Below, piece after piece: positions 56,217 through 64,000 of a stretch of DNA of 64,000 nt. The notes beneath the pieces were generated by a model that worked only from the letters and a program-made list of their open reading frames with translations, ran no database searches and was not told the origin of the DNA. Origin of the DNA: Plotosus lineatus (Eukaryota; Chordata; Actinopteri; Siluriformes; Plotosidae); contig CM045737.1 in assembly GCA_024760905.1 (NCBI GenBank), positions 17,092,348-17,156,347 of the forward strand. The letters are read 5' to 3'. Made by a program: the position numbers and the translations under genes. Numbering within the stretch: position 1 is the stretch's first letter; every line of letters starts with the position of its first letter.

Positions 56217-57082
56217 CAGGGATCCCTCGCTACTTTATGCTTCAATTCATGCAGCTTCAGTGCATCATGTTTTTTTAATATATTTAAATATTCATTGAAT
56301 TAAAAAATAATGAAATTAAGCAAGAATAGGGGGTAAAGTTAAGGAAAAACGGAAAATAAGGAATATTTTGCAAAAAAAACAAAACCCTAAACTAACAAAA
56401 AACAACACAAAATCTCCTATCAAAACTGGTTACATCTTCACATCTGTGCGTATGTATGTGTGTCATCGTCTTGTCATGCAGTACCATCTGTATTTGTGTA
56501 TTTATATTTTATTATTTTTTTTAATGTTTAATTGTTATTATAAGCATTTATCACATTGAATATGAATTTGGGGCAGTGGTGGTCTAGTGGTATAGGGCGC
56601 TGGATCGCTGATCCAAAGGTTGGGAGTTCGAGTCCCACTCTCCACAAGGTTGTCACTGCCCCCCCCCAGTGCGGCTAACTGGGTTATGAAAGGCGGGCCA
56701 TGTCTCTCACTGTCTATGGTGAGAAGCATGTAAAAGAACCATTGCTGATTTTCGACAAGAGTAGGTTGCAAAGTCGTCAGCGTGTTTCTGTCCCTTGCTA
56801 AAAGGGTTGTGACAGGAAGGGCATCCGACGTAAAAACCTCTGCCAAATCAAATGTGGGAATCAGATGATTCGGAATCAGATGATTCGCTGTGGCGACTCC
56901 TGAGTAAAAGGGGAAAAAGCCGAAAGGAAGACACAGACACGTTGAATATGAATTTATTGATATTATATACACATACATGTACGTGTACATCAGTTGGGGT
57001 GGGGGGGATCCTACTTCGCAGATTTCGATAGTTGCGGGGGTGGAATCTCAGTCCCAATTAACTGTGGAAAGAGGGATCCCAG
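56217..57082. mobile_element. pogo/Tigger-like element, family T4, with nested SINE-I
   Basis: TA|CAGGGATCCCTCGCTACTTT at the left and GAGGGATCCCAG|TA at the right. Removing the SINE and one TSD copy leaves about 480 nt, similar in size to the 37671-38196 copy. The A/T-rich left interior matches the partial copies at 1-249 and 19950-20402 read in reverse. Confidence 0.85.
56570..56941 (+). mobile_element. SINE-I, full length, 14-bp TSD
   Basis: The best reference copy: tRNA-like head (A box 'tggtggtctagtggtatagg', B box 'gggagttcgagtccc'), C run, core ('agtgcggctaactgggttat', 'catgtctctcactgtctatg'), a part resembling the LINE 5' region ('gacaggaagggcatccgacg') and the LINE-like 3' end ('ttcgctgtggcgactcctga', 'aaaaagccgaaaggaag'). 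TTGAATATGAATTT flanks it at 56556-56569 and 56942-56955. 'gaatcagatgattcg' is tandemly duplicated near the tail. Confidence 0.95.
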
Positions 57083-57944
57083 TATACTTTTAATACAGTT
57101 GTCTCTCCTGAGCTGATTGTGTACATTGTGTATACTTTTCATGCGGTGGCTATTCTACTGAAACTACGCTTTAAACAGACAACTAACGCACACTGACAAA
57201 ATATTTTCCTTAAAGGAGCTTGTTGTAAAACCACTATCATAGACCTCCCCTTTCAGCTTGTTTTGAGGTTGGGATTAAAAATGACTAAACCCACAAGTCG
57301 CCTTTGATCAGAATTCAGTTAAGGATGGGGAATGTCTGCATCTACTTTTGTAAAAAGAAAAACCCTGTATTGACCGATTCTGCCATATATCGATATTTTC
57401 ACTTCTGATAGTCTCACACAGCAGAAATTTGTACGTGCATGCACTGTGTATATTGCTGGATTCAGAGCAGTTACTAGGTACGTGGCACATCTAACAGACA
57501 AGAAAGCTTGTGCAGATGTAGATGATGTAGTCAGGCGAGGTGATATGAGAGGGCGACCAAAGGACAGGCTTGACACAAAAATGTAAAAATGCACTTTTGG
57601 CAAGTTGAAAACAGCTTTTTTCCAAACAAGGAATAAAAAATGAATGGCCTGATTTCAAACTTCCTGACATTATCTACATATGAATACAGCCATTCTTTCA
57701 CCACTCCTGGTTCCTCTTTAGGCAGACTATGCTTTAGTGATGTTTATTGTCTGGAAATATGTATCTGGTTTCAGAAACATAAAATCTCTCACCGTAACCA
57801 GCTTCTTTAATGAAGAACTAACTTCTTTAATTAAGTTTTTTAGTGTGTGAAGTGAGATACACTTTGTGCCATGTTAACCAGAGACAGCCAGCAACAGAGT
57901 TCTGGTTTCATGAGTTAATATTGAATTCAACCAAACAGTTATTA
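57083..57944. other. Intron 4 sequence, nothing recognised
   Basis: No repeat or gene recognised. Confidence 0.45.
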
Positions 57945-57979
57945 CACACACACACTGTGTGTGTGTGTGTGTGTGTGTT
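57945..57979. repeat. (CA)n/(GT)n palindromic microsatellite
   Basis: A CA run turns directly into a GT run, forming a near-perfect inverted repeat. Confidence 0.9.
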
Positions 57980-59129
57980 TAGCACTACTGACTTTCAAAA
58001 ACCACCAACCAGAACCTGGCTTTAGTTGAATGTCCCATGGCCCTATAAAATTCATTGTGCTTGCTCTTTAACTGTGTCTAGCTAAAACACTGGTACCTCG
58101 GTTCAACTGGTTTAAGTGCACATTCCACAACCTGACCTCAGTTCAATGCGCGAAACCTGTTACTCATCTCACACATGTAGCTAAACTTCCTACTGTTTCT
58201 GACTCGCTGACATCTGCATGCTTGAATTCACTTGTTAGTTCCAGTTGGGGCAGTCCCATGAGGAAGCAAATTCATCACTTTTTAGAAAATGAATTAATTA
58301 GTCTGGTAATAGGTAATTTATCCAGTGAGGAAACAACTTTGAGAGGAACTGCTGTAAAGGTCAGGCAAGCGTTCAGGTGTACCTGTCAGTGGATCAAAGT
58401 AGAAGTACAATGAGCTTATTGAATGGAAACCCAAAGGATGGAAGACAAATGGTAAGGGAGGCTTTCTTTCTGTTCAGGGATTCATTGGCACTGATGTATG
58501 ATTAACTATTAAAAACAAAGTTAAGTCTGAGTGAAAGCAGCTTATTCTCTGTATGTGCACATGCTTCTGTTAACTTGTACATGCAAGTATTTTCAGAGCT
58601 CCACTTTAAGGTGGTGTCTAAAATATAGCAATTGTGTTCCTCTGCATTGTTAGAGGATGTTTTTTTTTCTTCTCCCATGTACATTGCATGCCAGTTCTGT
58701 TCTGCTACCATAACAACATGACGACAGGCAATGTGATGAATGCCTTGCTCTTATCAGTTCGAATGCCAGGTCACCAATTATAGACCTGCTCTGTGTCTTC
58801 TCACACAGAATAGTTTACTGTCTTTCAGATGTAAACAGGACCGTTTCTCTCCCAGATCTCTCTTAGTATCAAACATGTGTATACTAGCTTTAACATTGTG
58901 GGTATAATTAAGCTGTGATTGTTTACAGCAAGAAAAGAGTCAAGCTTGGGTCCTGGTGCTTCATAGTTGTTCACTTTCCCCTTTTCTACGCTATAACGTG
59001 ATGTGACTAAGTGATGAGTTAAAATAGAAATTTTAAACGAATTAAATTGTTAGAGAAATGCTGTTGGCCCTTAAGGTTTAAACAGCCACAGGCCACTTCA
59101 AACTCTGATCTCATTACACTGCTGAGAAG

Positions 59130-59170
<41 letters not shown>

Positions 59171-59491
59171 ACACACACACACACACTCATTCAACATAGT
59201 ACCTAATTCAGTGTTTTTCTTCCCAGCAACTTCCCCATCTTTTCCACCCCCTCTCCTTTTTTTCATAATGTATCCAAACAAGGCATTTCCAAGAACAGGA
59301 TTGGCTGTTATTGCTTTTAGACAGGGGTGTATGGCTGTCTAGGCTACTGTAAATAGAACATGCTTGACATCTACTTTAATAGATTGTTTGGTTGCTTGAA
59401 AATGACCTGCTAACGGATGACTCCTGTCCCGGCAACCCCATCCGTCTTTTCTCCTCCTCCATCTCATCCTCTTGTTTCTCCCTCTCTGCAG
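57980..59491. other. Intron 4 end; Tigger-like scrap and CT/CA repeats
   Basis: 'cactggtacctcggttcaac' at 58088 resembles a Tigger-type terminal end without a partner. (CT)n(CA)n at 59130-59187. A pyrimidine-rich tract leads to the exon 5 acceptor. Confidence 0.45.
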
Positions 59492-59593
59492 GTGGCAAAC
59501 CCTCGTGTGGAGCTGACCCTATCAGAGTTACAAGAGATGGCCACACGGCAGCAGCAGCAGATCGAGGCCCAACAGCAAATCCTTGTCGCTAAG
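59492..59593 (+). CDS. ppp1r13b: ASPP1 coding exon 5: start of helical region
   Basis: Residues 117-150. Acceptor TTTCTCCCTCTCTGCAG ends at 59491; donor GTAACC starts at 59594. Reads [16 protein letters not shown], then a Gln-rich run ([11 protein letters not shown]) and I-L-V-A-K, nearly identical to mammalian ASPP1. The alternating Gln/Glu/Leu pattern predicts a long helix or coiled coil. 102 nt, phase 0 at both ends, so it could be skipped without frameshift. Confidence 0.97.
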
Positions 59594-60478
59594 GTAACCT
59601 GCACTTCTTTGGCGAGTACTATGGGTAACACATTTGAATCTGGCAAACAGGTGAAACTGGCTGCTGATGTGGGTTGTATGTGAAGATGTGGATTCAGTGC
59701 TGTTTGAACAATGATGCTTTACATGGTGTGTTATGGAATATTAAGAATTCAGGCAAGAATATATTTACTTAGAGTGCAGTTTCTTTGAAGTTGATTGGTT
59801 TCTTCTTCACTGGACATGTGTAGGAGATGTTTACCAACAGTGCATGCTCTTACATGGGAGTATATTTGAGGAGTTTCATGAAAATTTGAAGTTTGTGCCC
59901 ACTCAAGGTGGCAGATGTCTACTTCAGCCAGAGCTTGAAATCTTTTGTCTGCAAAATGTATTTTTAATATGTGATCTCATCGGCATGATTTCTTTACCCC
60001 GATTGTTGACACCAGCGAGACTAGAGGTGATGAGCTCATCTTTGTTTACTGCAGCAGTGACGTGCGAGGCTAAAATAGCAGAGTAGAGCAGGAGATCAAT
60101 GTGATGCCACACGATACCAGTAAACATGTTCAGTAATGTCCAGTATGCAGCAGCAGGCATTTCTCACGAGTTTAAGCTAGAGAGCCTCTAAGGATCTTGT
60201 TTTTCCATTCGGAACAAAGACGTGTGTGTGGAATCCAGTGCTGCTCAACGAACAACATTCCCTTCAGTCTTGGCCGAATCTCTCAAAGATAAAAGCAGAG
60301 TCACTTTCTGATCTGTTGTTGACGCAGCTGCAGAATGAGAGGCTGTTTTTTCAGAGTGGGATAATAAAGTTAGGAATGTAGTCATTTGGCTGAACGGATA
60401 TGAAGACATTGTGCTGGCAGTTACTGAGATGCTCCCACTTCCTGAGTTGTATTGATCAGTGACATTCTCTCCAAGTGC
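59594..60478. other. Intron 5 sequence, nothing recognised
   Basis: No gene or repeat recognised before the hAT element. Confidence 0.5.
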
Positions 60479-60486
60479 CACTACCC

Positions 60487-61031
60487 CAGTGCTTCTGAAA
60501 TTGGGGGGGCGCAGTTCTGAAATTGTGTATGAGAAAGTGTAATTGCACCTCCACTCCACTAGTTGGCAGTAGCGCTCTTATTGTAGCACTATGGTGGAGG
60601 GTTTTTTCCCCGCACGAGCAAACAATATGAAGTTCAGTAAACAACCCTTCAAGAAACAACATGGAAAATTTTCTAACAGTAACGAAGAGAAAGGTGGAGA
60701 GAGAGGGAGATATTCAGACAGTTGAATAAGTTAAATAAGGATGTTTTCTTTTGTTTGTTTTTTTTTAATTTCAGGCACATTTGGTGCACTTTAAATATTT
60801 TCTATTACAGATTAAAAAACAATGTTAATGAAGCTTTTCTTTATTGTACGTTGAACTATATTTCTGTATTTTTCTGTTTTTCATGTTAATAAAAATACAA
60901 AGTTATGCAGAGGTGTACTACTAACAATTTTATAGACCAATAATACTAATTTATAGTCACTCTGGGGGGCGGGGTGAGATTTTTTTTTCCTTCCTTGGGC
61001 GGGCACCACAGAAAATAATTGAGAAGCACTG
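60487..61031 (+). mobile_element. hAT MITE with perfect 8-bp TSD
   Basis: Left end CAGTGCTTCTGAAATTGGGG and right end TTGAGAAGCACTG are imperfect inverted repeats of the hAT type. CACTACCC occurs at 60479-60486 and 61032-61039, an exact 8-bp duplication. Near 60661 the frame M-E-N-F-L-T-V-T-K-R-K-V-E resembles the start of ZBED-type hAT transposases; the rest of the enzyme is deleted. Confidence 0.92.
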
Positions 61032-61039
61032 CACTACCC

Positions 61040-61759
61040 CCAAAAGATTGTTCAGAATGTGTTATTCCGCTTCTACTACAGAGATTTTTCAATATTACAA
61101 CATTAAATTTATTAAAGAATTCAATTCATTGCAGGTTTTACAGTTAGACTTGATGTGGAATGTCCCAGCTAGAAGCTAGTTCCTGTTCTCGCCTCTCTCT
61201 CTTTATCAGATCTGACTGTCTCTCTACCTCACTTGATCTGATCGTTCTGTCTCAAGCGCACTTCCCTTTCTGTCTCTCCCCTCTCAATCACTTTCTCTGC
61301 TGCCCTCTCACTCAATCTGATGATTCTCTTTCTAGCACTAAATCGGCTTTGCCTTTCTCTCTTGTGCTCCCCCTTCTCTCCCATTCTTGTTCTCACTCGA
61401 TATAATCTTTCTTTCTCTCTCTGCCTCTGAGAATGCATAAATCTTTAATTTCCAGCTTCACCACATCAGTGACTGTAAGACTTTATTTGTTAAACCTGCT
61501 CATTTCTATTCTCATGTCTATTATGATTTTTTTGTTTGTTTTTTTTGAAGTGCCTGCTGTACAAATTCGTGTATGAGCTGTTACTATGGAAACAATGCCA
61601 GATTATAATGAATGCATCATCAATAACCAATCTTTTTTTTTTTTTTTATTATGACACTCTGAATTAACCTGTTATATAATAATGATGGAAGCATGAAGCA
61701 CTGAAGACCTGTAGCTCTTTGTTTTGTCTCAGTCTCCTTCCTTGTGTGTGTTTGTGTAG
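61040..61759. other. Intron 5 end; pyrimidine-rich zone and T runs
   Basis: A CT-rich stretch at 61180-61430 and a T run at 61632-61647. No gene. The acceptor TTTGTGTAG ends at 61759. Confidence 0.55.
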
Positions 61760-61934
61760 GAGCAGCGGTTGCGGTATCTGAAGCAGCAGGAGCGGAGGCA
61801 GCAGCAGGCTGTGTCTGAAACAGAGAAACTGCAGAGGCTGAAAGAAAGAGTGGAAAGCCAAGAAGCCAAACTCAAAAAGATTCGTGCCATGAGGGGCCAA
61901 GTAGACTACAGCAAAGTTATCAATGGCAACTTGT
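61760..61934 (+). CDS. ppp1r13b: ASPP1 coding exon 6: coiled coil
   Basis: Residues 151-208 plus one base. Begins [16 protein letters not shown], continues [17 protein letters not shown], then [12 protein letters not shown] and N-G-N-L. The last part is diagnostic of ASPP1. The donor is chosen at 61935 (TTGT|GTATGA) because this gives phase 1 and completes Ser with the next exon, as in mammals; the GT two bases earlier would break the frame. Heptad-like Leu/Gln/Lys spacing predicts coiled coil. Confidence 0.96.
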
Positions 61935-62334
61935 GTATGAATTTTCAGCCAGTACAACTAAGTGAGACTTTTTTCCAAAACCAAATAGCAAAGACAGTAC
62001 TTTACTAGAATATACCAAAGATGCAAACATAACTATAGAGATAAATGGGGAAGGACTGACCCAGATAGCATAAGAGTCAGTTTTCTTTTAATTTGGCCCC
62101 ATCTAAATTGTCTATGAAATTTATACATATTGCTGTCCTCCTTGCTGAGGTGAAACCAGACAGTAGAAGAATGGATGTGTGCGAGTGCGAGGAATTGACT
62201 GTAGCAGATACATGTTTATATAATCTTCAATACATATCAGAACATGTACCACTATTCAGCGGTCTGAGAGGTTTATTTACTAAACTTTATCTGGCTGGTG
62301 ATTATTCAGCATTCATTCATTTCCCAAATTACTT
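61935..62334. other. Intron 6 start, nothing recognised
   Basis: No feature recognised. Confidence 0.5.
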
Positions 62335-62657
62335 GATCCTACTATGCTCACGGTGAGTCTGGGGCTTACAGGAGCTAACATTGGGCAAAGATGGGGTACA
62401 CCATGAATAGCTTACTAGATCATTGCAGGGCAAGCACACCCAGCCATTCACACTCGCGCCTCAGCGTAATTTAGAGTACTCGGTAAGTCTAATGTACATG
62501 TCTTTGGACTGTGGGAAGAAACCAAAGTACTCTCAGGAAATCCATCAAGCGAAGGGAAAACACGCACACTCCACACAAACGCCCAAGCGTGGGACCCGAA
62601 CCCCGGACCCTCTTGCTCTGAGGTGGATGTGCTAACCACTACACCATCGTGCCTCCC
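62335..62657 (-). mobile_element. tRNA-headed SINE with L2-type tail, minus strand
   Basis: Minus-strand head 'ggaggcacgatggtgtagtg', 'gtggttagcacatccacctc', B-box region 'ggggttcgggtcccac', then 'gtttcttcccacagtccaaa' and 'gacatgtacattagac'. Antisense partial L2-like tail to the left. The best-preserved head of this family in the window. Confidence 0.85.
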
Positions 62658-63667
62658 TTATTATTAATCACAGATGTCATAAGTCTTCCATGCAAGTATA
62701 TTCTGACTTGCATTCATCAGTTCAAGTGAAGTTATTTAACCACTTGTTTAATAAAATAATTATTACCAAAAGTCAAACGTGGTACATCTGAAGACAGAAT
62801 AATGCAGAGCATGTGAACTGGCTTGTCTTGGCTGAATAATTCTAGTCCCTGTATTCTGTAACCTAGCAATTAGTATGAAATCAAACATCCTTTATATGTA
62901 AGAATGTGTTTGTGTATGGAGATATGTTAGTATTAAAGGGTCCCTTTGGTGAATTAGTGTTTCTAGCTCTTTAAAATGATTACGTACGACATCAGTGGTT
63001 CTATCTGGAAACGTCAGTCTTGACTCCTTGTGAAAGTCGATGCAAGTGCTGCAACAGTCGGCTTGCTCAGAGCTGTCAGCTGTTCCAGCCTGGTAGTTAC
63101 ATGAGCTCATTGGATTGACTGGGCCACATCGTAATGCATCGCTCAGTGTTGATCGGCACAAACAACAAGCACAGAAATCACTGAAGACGTTTCATTTTGT
63201 TCCTGAACCATCTGACGACGGGAAAGCTGAAAAAAAAAATATTCGCTTCATACGCCATTTTAGTTTCACACATCTGTATCAGCATTCTCACCCTCAGTCA
63301 CGAGAATTTGACATCTCACGGTCACTACGAGACTCCTCCTCCTCTGATTTAAATAGGTAACCATTTACACTAAATTCCTCGAAATTGCAAGCCAGAGTTG
63401 CTTCTTGAACAAATTTTTATCACCTACAATATGAACAAGGTCATGTCATGTCCAGGAAAAAAGTGACTGCTAACCATTGGTTCAGTCCCTGCGAGTAATC
63501 CATATGTTAAAGTGGAGAGTTTTGTGCCTTTTCGGGTCATTCATGTTGAAAATTAAAAAACAAAACAAAAAAAATCTGTATTTCTTAATTGTTTTATATA
63601 AGTGTACAGATAGTCTAAGTGCAGAGCAGAATTTGTATGTGTATTTAGTTTTGTTTCATCTCGATAG
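62658..63667. other. Intron 6 end, nothing recognised
   Basis: No repeat or gene recognised before the acceptor TTTCATCTCGATAG ending at 63667. Confidence 0.5.
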
Positions 63668-63855
63668 CTGTGGAGATCGAGCACATCAGTGGACTGTTCC
63701 AGGAGAAGCAGGCAGAGCTTCAAGCAGCGGTGCTCAGAGTGGACCAGCTGAGTCAGCAGCTAGAAGAGTTGCGCAGAGGCAGACTTAATGGTCTCGGGGG
63801 TCAAGTCACCGGTACTGCTGCACTGGAGCTTCGTAAGCTTTACCAAGAGCTCCAG
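63668..63855 (+). CDS. ppp1r13b: ASPP1 coding exon 7: coiled coil, last in window
   Basis: Residues 209-271. The first two bases complete Ser209, then [31 protein letters not shown] and, after a Gly-rich turn, L-R-K-L-Y-Q-E-L-Q. Donor GTCTGC starts at 63856, phase 0. Same order as mammalian ASPP1, where the helical region continues directly with another Gln/Leu-rich segment; that exon must lie beyond 64000. Confidence 0.96.
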
Positions 63856-64000
63856 GTCTGCACATACATACAGACCAATATCTAAATGATGATCTCAAAG
63901 GTTTAGGATAGCCTGTGAACTAAAAGTCCATTTGTGCTGTGACTGATGTGAAGGTTTTAATTAATTGATCATTCTCGGTTTGAGGCAGCACTGTGTTCTT

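Larger units (their letters stand above)
7007..64000 (+). other. ppp1r13b: ppp1r13b (ASPP1) gene, 5' half, continues past window
   Basis: Seven coding exons spliced by GT-AG introns give residues 1-271 of an ASPP1-type protein. Human ASPP1 is about 1,090 residues, so roughly the first quarter is present. ASPP1 is a scaffold that binds p53-family proteins and PP1 and is linked to apoptosis and polarity control; the binding domains (ankyrin, SH3) are outside the window. It is ASPP1 rather than ASPP2 because the sequence after the first domain reads [17 protein letters not shown] and later [11 protein letters not shown], which are ASPP1 signatures. Teleosts often keep two ppp1r13b copies, and which one this is cannot be told. 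Intron sizes run from 21.2 kb (first) to 1.7 kb, bloated mainly by transposons. Confidence 0.93.

Noticed and set aside
56570..56645. tRNA-Glu-like gene
   Set aside because: It is the head of SINE-I inside a perfect target duplication.
61769..62008. Coding continuing past 61934
   Set aside because: The family sequence stops at N-G-N-L-(S) and resumes exactly at 63668; what follows 61934 is intron.
1..64000. CRISPR arrays, operons, prokaryotic or viral gene clusters
   Set aside because: No regularly spaced identical repeats with spacers; gene structure, introns and repeats are vertebrate.

Overview
The window looks like teleost fish nuclear DNA: AT-rich, intron-dominated, dense in microsatellites and packed with fish-type SINEs, RTE/Rex-like LINEs and Tc1, pogo/Tigger and hAT remnants. 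The order of fish cannot be read from it. The one host gene I can support well is the 5' half of ppp1r13b (ASPP1, apoptosis-stimulating of p53 protein 1), on the + strand and running off the right edge.

Layout. 1-1150: repeats, then a candidate last exon with poly(A) signal of an upstream gene. 2170-5900: a pile of nested SINEs and a 5'-truncated LINE, including a 5S-rRNA-derived SINE. 6290-7182: candidate promoter, 5'UTR and the first coding exon of ppp1r13b, which codes only Met-Met-Pro. A 21.2 kb intron full of transposons follows. The remaining coding exons are 28411-28558, 32990-33109, 41516-41586, 59492-59593, 61760-61934 and 63668-63855. Joined by GT-AG introns with consistent phase they give 271 residues: a ubiquitin-like N-terminal domain, a short linker and the start of the helical/coiled-coil region. 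The proline-rich, ankyrin and SH3 parts lie beyond the window.

Mobile elements form connected systems. An RTE-like LINE is present in four damaged copies (3332-3983, 34231-37225, 37240-37640, 44506-46110). An internally deleted derivative lies at 9365-9728. A tRNA-headed SINE (SINE-I) carries sequence resembling both ends of the LINE. A sister family (SINE-II) has the same head and core but an L2-type tail. Several pogo/Tigger-like families with TA target sites, a hAT MITE with a perfect 8-bp duplication, and a full-length U2 snRNA sequence fused to a SINE are also present.

I did not find a clearly new biological system. The observations most worth testing are two in-frame candidate alternative exons in the 17.9 kb intron (48273-48317 and 55150-55293), the U2-SINE chimera and the LINE/SINE tail exchange. 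All gene identities come from recognition by eye; no search was run.
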